Assembly: GCA_018806985.1 (NCBI GenBank)
Contig: JADANN010000013.1
Span: 930,001-994,000, forward strand
DNA from: Angiostrongylus vasorum
Taxonomy: Eukaryota > Nematoda > Chromadorea > Rhabditida > Metastrongylidae
DNA length: 64,000 bases
Direction: 5' to 3'
Below, in pieces: positions 21,410-34,386 of the stretch. Position 1 is the stretch's first letter. Each line of letters begins with the position of its first letter. The notes beneath the pieces were generated by a model. The model made no database searches. It saw only the letters and a list, made by a program, of their open reading frames with translations, and was not told the origin of the DNA. Made by a program: the position numbers and the translations under genes.

Positions 21410-23450
21410 CGAATGTACATTCAATCAGCTCTAAGATGCCTAACCCCTACGGCGCAAAGCCGATTTCCCGAATCACATAATAATTTCTTCATGAATAACG
21501 TAGAGGATGAGCTGGGAACACTAGGCGTTCGTAGAAGAGACTCTGCTTATTGCTCTAAGAGTAGATGCACTTTTATGAAGCTTTCTTCTCATTTTCGATT
21601 TGCCTTGAATAAAAATTGTCGAAACATAAAAACCCGCGTTAAATTTTCAAATTTTTTGAAATTTCCAGAGAAAAACGGCAGTTATAAACGGTATATTGGG
21701 AAACATCATTTTGTCTTATGGCAGGGAACATCGCTGGTTCGTTTTATTTTCGTGTTCAAAACATGAGCCTAAACTTAGGAAAACAACGAAAAAAAACGTT
21801 TCGGAGGTCAACAAAGTGAAAATTTCATCATCGTAGAATAAGTCTTACGATACATTGTAGTATTTTTACTGTAACTAATGAAGTCTACTAAGTACTGAGA
21901 TATGTTGATTCGAAGTTGAAAGCGGCCATCATCTTTGTATCCGATGACTCTTCTAGAGGTCTTCACGTCGTGACGCAGGTGATAGCCGAAGAAATAAAGC
22001 ATCCGTCAGGCAATAATCAACGTCGAACGGCTTATAGTTTCTATTTTGCCCCTTCACTCAGTCACTCGGTTAAAAGTAGGTCCTATAAGAAAAGTAGACG
22101 ATGTTCAAAACAGTGATTGGACAAAGACGACACGCTTGAACCTATATTGAACCATGAATTTCCATGAGAGAGTGGCCTATACATTGAATCATCGAATCCG
22201 CAAAACTTCTTTGCTATCAGTGTAACCGTAAGGTATTGTCACGAAAATCAGCCTGACTAAAATTTCGAACTGCAACGTGAACGATAGGAATTCGTCGAAG
22301 AAATAAGGTCCCTTTTTATTCCACAACAGCACTCGACCACATATCCACAAGCAATGCTGTAGATATTCCAGAACACTCATCGAATGATCTACAACCACGA
22401 ACTGCACTCAGTCCATCAAATATCTCGCGAACTAATTAATGCTGGGAAAATTTTCAAAAATAAAGCTGCTACTGAAATCCATCAAGGAAGCTAGTGGGCT
22501 CAGAATCCTAGAATTTTTCGCGGCGGAGTGACGAAACTTAGTACCTAAGTTATACATTAGCTTTGATATTTAGTAGGTATGGCTTCGTCGGACTTATTTT
22601 GTGCAAAAGAGACCTAATTTAAGAAAAGAAGAAGCGTTTTAGAATGGGGGGTGTTTTTTTGAAAACTTAAATTCCACGCAGAAGCTAAGTGAGAACAGCA
22701 AAGGATTCGTTCAGAAATATTAGAGAGTACGGAATGGACGACGATTTCCTTATTTTAAAACCAACATGGAACATATGCCGCAGCAGTAGGAATCGATAAG
22801 GAGGTTCATAGAAAAGAAGAACAGGAAGAAGGAAAAAAAAGTTGGAGGAGAACAGGAAGACGATGACGCAATGAGAATGTAGAGTTTGAAAATAGTCGCT
22901 GAAAATCATTTATATGAAGTAATACGAAACGTTAGGAAGTCTATTGACAAAAACAGCTCCCACTTAGAAATTTCTTCCTTCTTTTTGATTGTACTGCTGG
23001 TAAAGAATTCTCTAGAACTGTGGCTTGTATACAGCTTTCCTAAATCCTACCTACGAAGCTTCACCCAATATCTTCATAGTTCTTTTTGCTGTTATTTCGC
23101 AACATTAATGTCGTTGTGGGTTTTCTCACGTAATCCACCTAATCCCTTCTTGGATAGCAGAGATTCTATTCGAATTGAAGTAGTAGTTCTTGGTACATAA
23201 AACTTAAGGGTATCTGCCGCTTAGTTTGATTAAGCTAAAGCTATTGAAGCTAGTCAGGCTTAACGGCTTAAATCAGCAAATTCAGAAAATTGCGAGAAAT
23301 GTCATACTTTTTGAAGGATAACACAAATAATCGGCTTATCATTTCATACTTGGGATCTTTTTTTCCGAGGGAGGAGCAGGTAGTTTAATGTCGAAAGGCA
23401 CCCACAGAACTACGCTAGTGATAACAGGTTAAATTTCCACTGAGTAGTTC
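21410..23450. other. AT-rich stretch, no supported gene
   Basis: The plus-strand frames at 21413-21766, 21916-22116 and 22886-23200 lack splice sites and recognisable motifs. A purine-rich run at about 22800-22870 is the only compositional feature. Confidence 0.4.
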
Positions 23451-23457
23451 ATGATGA

Positions 23458-23712
23458 GCGCGTGTAACGAAGTGATTGGAGACACCCTGTAATACATACA
23501 TGGTCGTCGGTTCGATCTTGCGGTTCGGGGCTAAATCCTCTTTCCCTCTGCGGTCTAAAAAATTAGAATTAGGGATGAAGAAATTGACTTAGCAGTAGTC
23601 AGTAGACTCTGAGAAGTAACTATGTATGCCTCATATGTATCGAGTCATCTCTCCGATGATACGAATGGAGTCGAATGCACAGCGTATCGCTGAGGATTGT
23701 TTAGTGCCAGGC
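23458..23712 (+). repeat. SINE family A copy, diverged
   Basis: Head TAACGAAGTGATTGGAGAC with CGGTTCGATCTTGC; the 3' end GGAGTCGAATGCACAGCGTA is the family tail. The middle is heavily diverged. Confidence 0.65.
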
Positions 23713-23719
23713 GCTTCCA

Positions 23720-24630
23720 CGCTTAAACTGTTCAGTTCAAACAGGAAATTATTGGGATTTTGTCGAGAAAGCAGCCGAAGATAAGGTTGAATTTTTGTTG
23801 TTGCATCGAGAGCACGTACATTTGATACGTATGGATGCATGATGATAACCTCTACTACCAGGTACTACTCAACGGCAAACCCATTGTATACAAAATTAGG
23901 TATTGCTCTTGTAACTGTGTCGAACTAGTTTGCAACTTTTTTAACAGGAAAAGTTGATCGAATTAAACAACCACTGAATAAAGCCGTGGTATAAAAAGAA
24001 AATTGGAATATAATCGACTATTATAGAGTTGTAAGCAGCTATTCTTTATTCCCCCTTGTAAGATCAGCCGACGACTGATTCGACATCTCTACTATAAAAA
24101 CGCTGTAGCCTAGTAAATACCATAATCTTCAGGCAATAGCCTGCATAATGATAAGGGGATTGCGAACAAGCTTTTACGAAATCATTATCATTACCATAGT
24201 CCATAAGGTCTTCACAAAATCGACACACCACAAGCACAAATTCTAGAGAGCCAAGTAACAAAAACATACCGTATTATGGCTTTTTTAGCAAAGACCCTGA
24301 CCAAATGCTCTCCCACCATTTGGATGATTAACATTAGGATCAGACATGAGTTGATTTCCACTCACACGATACGAAAATAACAGCCCCCCTTCAATTTCAA
24401 AGCAACATAGCTTATTCCAAATCGAACTTCATCAGTTAAAATGAAAGCCATTATAAGATACAAATAGTACCCTACAATACAAATGCTCAATAGAAATGGG
24501 ATTTTTGAAACCAACCAAATTCATTTAGTGCACTTTTTTGCATTTCGAAAACGAAAGCAGTTGAAGAAGCAGAATGTCGCCCATTGGAATACGACAATGT
24601 TCTGGCATGTTGATGTTTATGGTGGTCGGT
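23720..24630. other. No firm gene
   Basis: A minus-strand frame at 24064-24267 follows an acceptor-like CTCTCTAG and includes RFCEDLMDYGNDNDFVKACS. Possible donors are ambiguous and no partner exon was found. The rest is AT-rich. Confidence 0.3.
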
Positions 24631-24648
24631 ATTTCGTTTGGGATTTAC

Positions 24649-25324
24649 TAACTCGATACTTGAATCGCCCGTCGTGCGGGCCCCAGCATAACCTCCATTT
24701 TTCGGAGATTTGGGGCGCTTGTGGCGCAGCGGTCGGAGGCGCCCTGCAGCACTCAAATCCCCGCAATCGATCCCTGTGCCCATAGGCCACAAAGCCTTCC
24801 ATCCCTCCGGGGTCAGAAAATTGGTATCAGACTTGTCTGGAAGGATAGCAGCACTGGCTCGATACATCGGTAGGCTATCGCGAGTCATGGTAAAGGCCAG
24901 ATATGCACTCAGTCATCTCCAAACGATGCCTGGCGAAGTCGAATGCATGACGCATCCCTCAGGGATTGATCAGCGCCGAGAGTTCTATCCTTTTATCCTT
25001 TATTTTCGAAGGTTTGCTGAAGCCGTTTTGGTTCTCTGGAATCCTGAGGTCAGTCTGCTCAACGTCTGCCCCCAGGTCTTCACTACCACAGGCAGTCGCA
25101 GCCCTTTGTGGATCAGAGGGAGATTTGCCATCATGCGACTTTGATACCAGGACGGTGGTGGATCCTGGTATTGGCTTATTCTTATCTAGGCTTCCTGATG
25201 GAAACGCCGGGCTCGTTCTCACCTTAGGAGACCCTGCCAGGGGATGAATCCACCGCTGTACATCGCAGTCCGACGCCCAGGAACACCTCTTAGCCACGAT
25301 GAGGCCGTAAACCGTTGGGAGGGC
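24649..25324 (+). mobile_element. Family C retroposon interrupted by a SINE A copy
   Basis: The family C sequence runs 24649-24712, stops in TTTTCGGAGATTTG, and resumes at 25003 with TTTTCGAAGGTTTG. The inserted block is the SINE A copy described separately. The composite is itself bounded by TTGGGATTTA (24639-24648) and TTGCGATTTA (25325-25334), a 9-of-10 direct repeat read as the family C target-site duplication. The layout gives the order: C inserted first, then A. Confidence 0.85.
24713..25002 (+). mobile_element. SINE family A, nested, full length
   Basis: It starts GGGCGCTTGTGGCGCAGCGG (box A-like) with box B-like CAATCGATCCCTG, then AAATTGGTATCAGACTTGTC, GTCATGGTAAAGGCCAGATA, GTCGAATGCATGACGCATCC, the hairpin word ATCCCTCAGGGAT, and ends in a T-rich TTTTATCCTTTA tail. 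It is flanked by a 14-bp duplication matching at 12 positions. The size is 290 bp. Confidence 0.88.
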
Positions 25325-25334
25325 TTGCGATTTA

Positions 25335-26555
25335 AGAAAATTAAATTCCGTCTCCATTTCTCTTAGAAATTCTGATTGTGGACAACACTGAAAATCAAAT
25401 CATTGTTGTAAAAAGTCATGTTTACTCTTAAGTAAATAGAGCTGAATCTCTTCTATAAACGATCACGTTTCCAGCTCCTCAAGTATTCTAGTTACTGAAA
25501 AAATTATGACAGCTTTCAAAAAAATAGCTCCAGACCTTAAGTGTTAAGGTCCATTCATGGGATTCTGTTCCAAAGGTGCAACTCACCAGTTGACAGAAAC
25601 TGTTCGGCATGAAGCAATGTGTATGACCGACCGCAGCTAGTCCAGGTTACGAGTACAGCCAATTTGAAAAGTAGCACTGCTGGCAACTTAACAAAAAGGG
25701 AAATAACGTCTCATCGACTGTCAAACTACAATGATAGCGTATGCGGTTCATTTTGTAAGCGTTCGTTTACACGCCAACGACGTCGATGACAGAGTGCATG
25801 GTGAATTAGCTGTTAATGAGGGATGTCGAGTGTGTGAAAATCAGAACATTGCGAACCTAGGACTATTTCCGAAGCAGAGCAATTCGTACGCAATATATGC
25901 ATAGTGAGCACTAAGCCATAAGTGGATCTAGCAAAATAAACTTATATTTGTAGCGCGGTACATCTTCCTCTTGCTTCGTTATATTGCAAAAATCATCCAG
26001 GAAGTGATAGGATTCGCGTATGGGGTTGGCTGCGACATCAGCTCTTCTGCAGTTAATGACATAGTGAAGCTGATTGCACATGATTTTCTCTGAGTTCCCA
26101 AGAATACAGTGTTGGAATGTTCTCAGGTCTTCATCGCAAGTAGTCGCATTCATCCTCGTAGACCAGAGGAACCTCTTTTGTGATGTGACTGAGACCCTTC
26201 GACAACAGGATCAGTTCCAGCTATTGCACGACAACTGAGGGTGACCCAAATGGCCCAAGGCTAGCGTGGCACAATTACCAAAAAAAGGTGTAAGATTAAG
26301 CAGGCAGCAAACAATTAGGGCCTTTTTTTCAGTCTTTTTTGTTTCCGTATGGGGAATTAAAACTTCTTCCAGCTCTTAAATGCCTGTGGTGTAAAAAGCT
26401 CAAAGCTTTCAAAATTTCAGATAACCGTTATATCATATACTCGACTGTTTACCTTTACAACAACGAACGGCGGATGACAAAGTCCTCACTGCGGTATGAC
26501 TATGATGTCTAACTTTTTTTACTGCCTATTATATTATTATTATGGAAGGCCATTA
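25335..26555. other. No firm gene; one unassigned frame
   Basis: A minus-strand frame at 25911-26153 (80 codons with an ATG) encodes a Cys-containing, non-repetitive peptide including CDEDLRTFQHCILGNSEKIM. It matches no family I know and has no partner exon. The remainder is AT-rich. Confidence 0.3.
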
Positions 26556-26563
26556 TGTGAAAT

Positions 26564-26715
26564 ACATCCACAATGATGATGAGATATTTGCAGAACTTGG
26601 AGCCCAGGACAGATTCGAACTTGAGATTACCCTTTGTGGGGGGCTCACGTGTTACTCACTGTACCACCGACGATCTTGCTTTGCCTTTCTCTAGCCACTT
26701 TGCTCCAACGGGTTT
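26564..26715 (-). repeat. SINE family B copy
   Basis: Minus strand: tail CACAATGATGATGAGATATT, box B-like AGATTCGAACTTGAGATTAC, CCCTTTGTGGGGGGCTCACG and TACTCACTGTACCACCGACG. It belongs to the same subgroup as 47857-47986. Confidence 0.65.
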
Positions 26716-26719
26716 TTTT

Positions 26720-27885
26720 TTACCATAGTTCCTACATATCCATTTATAAGAATCGTATCCTTACACTTTGAGGGATTTTCAGAATGAAGTCGATGACAGA
26801 GAAGAAGTCCTTGCCGACGACATACGTCAAGTACTTCGTGTCAGCTACCAAAATGTTAACAGATGACGGCAAGTGGAATACGTTCTAGAACTTTCTACAT
26901 GAGATCCTTAAAAAGTGAGATAACGCACTCAGCAGGGTTGTGCAGAATTTGTGCCTGTTTTATGAAAAGACTCCATACTTTTATAACATTTTGTGAGCAA
27001 TTTTTTCTCTCTAATGAACTTTTATCCGCCACAATTTTCTAAATAACAGCCGCCAATTATGGTGAAAAGCTACTGCTTTAAACTGATTGCTTTTTTTCAC
27101 AGTACGACGACTACATGTACCTAATTAGAAGAGTTTGAGCCGATAAGCTGAGATCCATCCAAATGTTAATACAGTCTAAGCTGCTGTCGTTCTAAGCGTT
27201 ATTAAAGTTGAAGCTGTACTACGGGAAAACGACGGGAACCTCTACTAGAAACATAAACATACACCCCTACTCTTTTCGATCAACTTCATTGCAACCTTTC
27301 TGCTATTGGTGAGTTGTAGATGTTTTGAAGTCAAACAATCTCCGTAGATTCATTACTCCATCGAAATGACGAAGCAAGTAAATCCACAGTTCTAAGCGAT
27401 TTATCAGCAGAGAATGCATGACTCTAATAGAATACCGATAGGTAAAAAATCAACATGGTTGAGATGATGCAGGAGATGTGGTGGATGTGAGAAGTTGAAT
27501 TGGTCGATGATGATCGCGGTCAAAAATAACGTGTGGTGTGTACGGGAAAATGAACTGAGCAACTGGAAGGACCTCACGGAAGAATGCGATGAGTGTGTGA
27601 AGATGGAGTAACTAACGCTCTCTTGAGTGCGGTAGGTGAACTGGCCAGTTAAGAAGAAGGTCTTCCAAATACGTGATAAGCCAGACTGATCAACTGGGAA
27701 TGCTATCGTAGAAGGACGTGGTGAGTGAGGATGATGAATTGACTAGCTAGAAGCATGCTAGCACGCTCCGAAGCCATCAAGCTTCCAATCCTTTCTGGGT
27801 TGGTGAAGTGGTACAGGGACTTGAGTGGGAGAGTGAAAATATTAACTAGATGCATCAGTTGTCTACTGAAAGTCATCGTGTAGAT
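26720..27885. other. No supported gene
   Basis: AT-rich, with a purine-rich plus strand at about 27450-27740. No repeat of the four families and no exon-like frame. Confidence 0.4.
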
Positions 27886-27889
27886 AATG

Positions 27890-28290
27890 CTTACTTGGAT
27901 CTTTGCTTGGGCCCTTGGATGACTCGTCCTCACTGAGTGTGCGGGGTCCAAGATAGTTTCCATTTTTTTCTGAGTTTCGCTAGTTTAGCCGCTGTGATTC
28001 CTTGGAGCCCTGCGGTCAGTCTCGCCGAAGTCGGCCCCAGGTCGCCGCCACTACAAGAGGTCGCAGCCTTTGTGGACTGGAGGGCGATTTCCCACCAGGC
28101 GACTAGTTTGTTAGCAGGACGGTGGTGAACCTTGGTATTGGTTTACTCTTAGCTCGGCCTCCAAATAAAACGCCGGACTCCTTCTCAGCTTGGGAGACTG
28201 TGCTGAGGTGAGGAATCACCCAGCTGCACATGGCAGCCGGACACCTAGAAACACCACCAGGTACGATGAGGCGGTATGCCGTTGGAAGGC
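27890..28290 (+). repeat. Family C copy, diverged
   Basis: It follows the family order (GCGGGGTCCAAGATAG, TTTAGCCGCTGTGATTCCTT, GACTGGAGGGCGATTTCCCA, AACGCCGGACTCCTTCTCAG, ACGATGAGGCGGTATGCCGT) with many substitutions and small indels. No clean target-site duplication. Confidence 0.75.
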
Positions 28291-28317
28291 TTATGGGCAA
28301 CACATACGTCAAATTAC

Positions 28318-28400
28318 ATTTACGATGCTACGAACGGTGCCGAATGCATGAAGTATTCCTGGTGGATTTTGGACTGATCAACGTTCTAGTCTTCCGTCCT
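28318..28400 (+). repeat. SINE family A tail fragment
   Basis: ACGATGCTACGAACGGTGCC, GAATGCATGAAG and CTGATCAACGTTCTAG match the 3' third of family A in order. It lies directly downstream of a family C copy. Confidence 0.45.
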
Positions 28401-28561
28401 TAATGTCTTATTCGCAAAAAATGCGTAGATTTGAGTGGTTTTCAACTGAACTGATAGAAGCCACCGAGATTCATTTGAGCTTGAAGATTGATGTCATTGT
28501 TTGCTATGAATGCATTGAAATGAATACATAACATCGTAAATGTGTTAAATGAGCCTACATA

Positions 28562-28839
28562 AAAAAAAGGATAAAGCTCTCGGCGTTGATCAATCCCTGA
28601 GGGATGCGCCATGCATTCGACTTCATTAAGCATCGTTTGAGGTGATTGGATGCATATCTGGCCTTTACGATGACTCGCGGTGGCCTACCGATGTATCGAG
28701 CTGCTGCTATCCTCCCAGACAAGTCTGATACCAATTTGCCGACCCCGGAGGGATGAAAAGCTTGGTGGGCCACGGGCGCAGGAATCAATTCCGCGTCTGT
28801 GTCGCATGGCACCTCCGACCACTGCTTCACACGCGCAAC
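28562..28839 (-). mobile_element. SINE family A, full length
   Basis: Minus strand, with tail GGATAAAGCTCTCGGCGTTG, CCTGAGGGATGCGCCATGCA, TCCCAGACAAGTCTGATACC and head ending GACCACTGCTTCACACGCGC. Flanks TGAGCCTACATA (28550-28561) and TGTGCTTACATA (28840-28851) agree at 10 of 12 positions, consistent with a target-site duplication. Confidence 0.82.
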
Positions 28840-28854
28840 TGTGCTTACATATGG

Positions 28855-30330
28855 TAAGACAATCTCTTTTATACACCAGGCGACTTTTATAATATTATTT
28901 ATAGCAGCAATTTTGTCCAGGAGGAGACATTCACATTCTGAAACGTTTTTTTTCCGAAACTGTCAAATGTCAAAAATTTGCGAATGAAAAGAAAAAAAAC
29001 TGATGCGATATTGTGCAGTAGTTTGGTACTCTTCAGTACTAAGCTCCCCAATGCATAGAATATAAATAATACGACATTCAACTTATCTACAACTGTGTGC
29101 ATTGGCTCCAATGCATGCCATGAGAAAATGTTGGGGACTTTTAACCTTAAACCAACAGCTCATCTCATACCGTTCTCTACTGAATGATGTGAAAATCATT
29201 AGAATCTCCCAATCTCTGTTAATTCTATAGGAATTTTGTTATTCTACTTTGACGAGTTGCTTGTTCAATGGAGTGCGAAAATCGAATTTCTGTCAAGTTT
29301 TTTTTGATTAGGCTCGTATTTCGAATATCAAAGGATTTCAACCGAAAAATTTTTTAGCCCTGGGCAAGCTCGAAGGCTACGAAATACTTTATAAAAATCA
29401 TAAATATCACCAAACGGGTTGAAGGTGATCTCTGCTCTAAATCTGTGATGCGTTCAGCTCCTCAGCTACTTCGGTAGTCGAGACATTCTTTCAAGTCATC
29501 GAAGGCACAGCGTAATCATTGAATGAAAACGTTATAGATTGAAGAAAAGACCAATGAAAAGACTTAGGAGCAGTTTTTCTGAGCATAAAAAGTGGACAAA
29601 ATCAGAAAACCTACTTAGTAAAAGTTTACTGTCATAAGAAAAAAAGAAAAATTAGAAACCGTTTGAAGTTTTTCAGAAAAAGTGGAACGATTTTTGTTGT
29701 GTAGTAGAAATATTCCAGATGGAAACGACAGCGAGCCTGTTATGATCAGCGAATACGCTGGAATTCAATGGGAAAAAAAAGGCCATAAAATAATGTTATG
29801 TTTTATTGATACGTTTGACGACACAAGAAATCGAATCTGAACGTTTCGAAAGAAAAGCAGAACACACTCGGCTCCCACTATCGACAAAAGTTACGAGCTC
29901 GACAAAGCTTAAAGTTATCGTATTGTCGTTAAATAGGACAAAAGTTGCAGAGTGGGTAATGCAGAAGTAGTGATGACGTTTAACACAAGCACACACGAAG
30001 CCATGGTTCCACCCGGAACCACACCAAAAAAAAGCCTCCCATACTTTTGCGTCCGGGAATGAGCTGTTACCAGACTTATCCGGGAAGCTTCACGTGAAGC
30101 GCACCATCTATATACGCCCTCGCACCGCCATCTCAGGATTCTAATGAGAAAAAGACTCGACAGCATTCAACGATGTTGATCAGGAAGACCAAAGGTCTTC
30201 ACGCAGCAACGGAACTTACGAGGAAATCTGAAGATCTTCGTGGACGATAAGTGAAAAGTAGCGAGCCTAATGGAAGAAATGTTCCACAAAATGATCTTGG
30301 GCTATGAAAAATATAAAACGAAAAAAAAAG
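28855..30330. other. No supported gene
   Basis: AT-rich. The overlapping minus-strand frames at 29796-30166 are not exon-like. No repeat of the four families is seen. Confidence 0.4.
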
Positions 30331-30334
30331 TGAT

Positions 30335-30462
30335 TGTCAGTGATGTTCAGATATTTGCAAAACCCCGGACTGCAGGTGTCTACGGTGGGAAACGAACGCG
30401 CTATTGTCCTTTACGGGGGAGTAACGGGTTCACCACCACAGCGGGTCCTTCGTTTCGCCAAC
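30335..30462 (-). repeat. SINE family B copy
   Basis: Minus strand: GTTCAGATATTTGCAAAACC, CGGACTGCAGGTGTCTACGG, GAACGAACGCGCTATTGTCC and GGTCCTTCGTTTCGCC. Confidence 0.75.
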
Positions 30463-30469
30463 GAATAAA

Positions 30470-31100
30470 AAAAAATGATTGTGACTAAGTAGATGATTTG
30501 GAAGATCAAATATGATCACGTGTTAAAATGAAGTTGGGGTGACCAGATGAACACTAAAAAGAATTGGAATGTCCAATTCGTCTCTTCTTTGAACTCACTC
30601 ATTAGAATTCCGACAGATAACGATTCACAACGTCTGACTGGCAGGCTGGCTGACGGTCTAGCATTAACAGATCGCTGTTACTCGCTGGTAGGCCTGTACC
30701 CGGAAAAAATTTCCTGATATTGTGCTTGCCTGATTTTTCGGGTTTGTGTTTAGTTTTTATATTCCTGGGTACTTTCGTTTAGGACTCGTCTTTATGAATC
30801 GTAACGAATCTCAGATCAAATTCCAATTCAACCACAACAAATAAGACCATAGAAACGTTTAGGTTATCAAGATTTGATTTGTATGTGGAAAAGAACAACT
30901 GCTTTTGGTAATGTGCTCATGGAAGTCTGAAGAATCACAACCATCTAATGAAAGTTCAGCGTAAAAACGAGAACGTGACTAGGAGCAGTGGTGCTCTAGA
31001 GTGCTTTGACAACGACATTGGAGTCTAGTTCATATGAATCTCCATCCAAACTCTGTCAATCCTTAAAAACCACAAATTCGTAAATAATTATTTTCACTAC
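30470..31100. other. No supported gene
   Basis: AT-rich with no frame over 60 codons and no recognised repeat. Confidence 0.45.
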
Positions 31101-31106
31101 GGTGGC

Positions 31107-31375
31107 TACCTGGGCGCGTGTGTCGCAGTGGTCGGAGGCGCTCTGCATGCACACCTAATCGATCGCCGCGCCCAGGACTAACCAGGCCTCCCATCCTTTT
31201 TGGAGTTGGTGAATTATTATCGGACTGTCTAGAAGGATATCAGCCCTCGCTCGATACATAAGCAAGCCAAGGAAATCATTGTAAAGGCCAGATATGCATT
31301 CATTCACCTACGACGATGTTGATGAAGTCGAAGGCATAGCTTGTCCCTCAGGGAATGATCAAAGCCGAGAGCCTT
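31107..31375 (+). repeat. SINE family A, near full length
   Basis: GGGCGCGTGTGTCGCAGTGG and TCGGAGGCGCTCTGC head, AATCGATCGCCGCGCCCAGG, ATTATTATCGGACTGTCTAG, TTGTAAAGGCCAGATATGCA and tail CCTCAGGGAATGATCAAAGC. This is the clearest plus-strand head for box A. Confidence 0.82.
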
Positions 31376-31379
31376 AGAG

Positions 31380-34300
31380 CCAGAATCTTACGGTGAGAAC
31401 CATTATATAACCAAATAAAACAGGGGCTTCCCGATATTAAATAAGAAATCCACGACTGTTCTAAGTGCTTACTTGGACTTGGTTCAATACGTCTTCATCA
31501 TAATTGCTTATTTCAACGCATCTGTTTCCACTACAAGATGATTCTCAACACTTGCGTGTAGACTAAGAATAAAGAAAAGCAGGAAAGTTGTTAAGACGGT
31601 TAGAAAAAAAGTAATGCTTTAGAGTCGAGCTGCAGAGTGTTGTCAGATCGGCGTCGATCGGTCCTCGAGCATAAGATTTCTACTTGAAATGAGTGTCATG
31701 CCGATGAACGTTGAGCAGAGGAACGCTGGTATACGCACAGTCCCCGAACCTCCTACCTATCGATATATGAATTATCTTATTTTCACGACGGAGTTTTCGT
31801 TTTCTAGCACAGCCTGAGTCAATATTATTCCGTTGAACGCTGGCAGAACAGTACAAACAAACACACGTACACACACACATACACATACAACCACACACTC
31901 GCACTCCTCAAATTGCAGTGAGACGAGTTCGCCAAAGAGACGAAACAAAAGCCCCTCTATCGATAGTAAAGTTCGTCATTGACGATAACGTCAACTTCTC
32001 GGACGCCCACAGATCATTGACGGCAGTAGTTGTGTTATTACCGCGACAGCTGATCAACGCAAACATCAGAAAGTCGTAACGAAGTCATTATGAACTGTAG
32101 TTCGGCTGAAATTCTGCTCCAGATTACCTTGCTATATGGTCCTTCCATTAAGAACCAATAGCACTATAATTTATAAATTCCACTTCGATTTATGGTTCAG
32201 ACATAATGATGAAAAGAAGATGAATGCCATGGAAAAAATTAGTCAAAGAAGCTCATCTCATCCTGAAAATTTTGACACCGGAAGAGGGTTATCCGATTTT
32301 TATACTATGATGTGTTATTTGTCAAAGTATCGTAACCAGAAAGAAGAATGGATTTGTCGGAGAAATCAGGAGTGATGAGCGCTTACTAAGAGGAAGTCAG
32401 ACCAACACTGTTGAATTTACCCATGAATATATTCCATCAAATCGCATTAATGTAACCTATCACTACATTCAGACCAGAAATCCTGAATTATTACAACCTT
32501 TCGTTGAAGGTGGTCAATACTAGATAAAGATGAGTTAGCTCTACGCTTACTTAGGACGTGTTTTCCTCCAACGGTTCATTACATCATGCCCGTCCTACTC
32601 CAATGTAATAAAAAGAAAGCATACTGCGTTGCTTCAGCTTCTTGCTTCAAGCACAAAGTGACGGCTCGTCTTAGACCCGCTGGTATTGAAGTTGGACAAT
32701 GTGTTTTTTACATCTCAGTCAAAACTTGATATATCTACAGGACAATGTACTCTATTTCATAACGGCATCAGTTTCATCGCAGCATAAACGTTGAGTTCAT
32801 CTGGAGACCTGTGCTTTGTCTGTAACAGCTTACATTTGAATGCCGAGAAGTGTCTGCGCATTCCGGAACGCGCAGACTCGTTGATAATGTGTCGGCACAA
32901 AAAAACATCTACCGCTTTGCGTGTCATTCTAGTGTAAACGAAGTAAACGTACTTAAAAAATGACTATTGTACAACTGTCGCCGTCGCTTCTACCGATTGC
33001 AAGCATTTCCAGCTTTTCTCATTCCTTTTTATCTAATTGGAATCAGCCGCTAGGTGCACTAACGTTATCCTCGTTACTCGGTAGATTACTTGAACTTCGT
33101 TTCTTGGTAAACCTGGTTACAGTCCAAAAATAAGTGAAAAAAAACACTTTGACGATCAATGAGTCGACATGATAACGAAGCGCGTTTTTTCTGCTCGCAT
33201 GGTCCTGCGCGGAAAAAATTGTAAATGGCGCACGATTGGCAAAGCGAAGGCGCTAATTATGGCAAACATCATGGAACCATTAAAGAATTATTTAACAATA
33301 GAAGATTAATCATAGTTTTCTTTACTGCACCACTAATAAAACTATTAACCACCAAGGAATTCGTATGTGCGTCAACAAAGTATCAATTCGGCATTGTTGT
33401 AAGAAAAGATGGTAGGCCAGTAGGTTCATATGGAAGGAGAAATATTAACGCTGTCATAGTTTTCAGGTGAGAACCTCTATTTTTTATTGTTTTGAGCTAG
33501 CGGATACCCGTAGATGGCTTGCCAAGTTCTGTCATGGACGCTGCAATACTAGCTTGTCATTCAATCTACGAGGCGAACTTAGCTGTTAAATAGAAGCTGT
33601 TTCATAACAGCAAACTGTTTTCAAGATACTTTCCAAGTATTCATTAGTTACTTCCAAAATATTTGCTGGTAAGTAATGTTTTCATCTAGCATTTTATTTT
33701 AATTGAATCGGCGATGATAGACGTTTTTGAACATTTAGCTTTTATCACCAAGTAGCGCACTAATGGTAAGAACCAACGCTAACAGACCGAATGATGCAAG
33801 CTGCACACGCGCTCTCACGAGCAGATACTTTTGTCATAATATGCTTTGATAAGGTTATGTGCAGTTGTTGGAACTTTTTCTGAACGAAAGCCTTTCGATC
33901 GGCAGTGCCAGACAATCCTTGGATGCCTTGGAGTTATCTACTTTAAACCGATTAAATGTCGTACCACGAAATTCTCATTGCACCAGGTCCACAATAATAT
34001 AGTAAGATGGCGTTATAACAAGTACTGCGAAGAACGATAAGGAAGAATCAAGTACCCTAAAAAGAAGACTATGAATACTTTTGTGAAAATAACTAACAGA
34101 AGAATTTTACGACTCAAAAAGACGAAAAGTTGCAAAAAATAAGAGAAACGGCTCACGTTCAAAGGCAATCTAAGGAGTAACTTTTTATGAATTGAAAACA
34201 ATGGCCACACCTGACGCGACCATGATGGCGGCCATGCGCCAGGCTTGCTACCGTATCCCAAAAAATGCTGCAGTGGCCAATGGCAACGATCGTAGCTAGC

Positions 34301-34380
34301 TTGGATTCGGATGATGACATAATGGACCAGTGAGCTAATTTATTCATATAACAAAAAAGCAAACTGAAAATGAACTGAAC
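31380..34380. other. Long stretch with a microsatellite, no firm gene
   Basis: A CA-rich microsatellite lies at about 31855-31905 (ACACACGTACACACACACAT). The plus-strand frames at 32136-32375 (79 codons) and 33225-33470 (81 codons) are non-repetitive but have no reliable start or splice context. The second is followed by TTTTCAG|GTGAGA, which could be a donor. Confidence 0.35.
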
Positions 34381-34386
34381 AATAGA

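Noticed and set aside
24487..25357. Several 130- to 144-codon frames as a gene cluster
   Set aside because: They cover the nested A-in-C retroposons on both strands.
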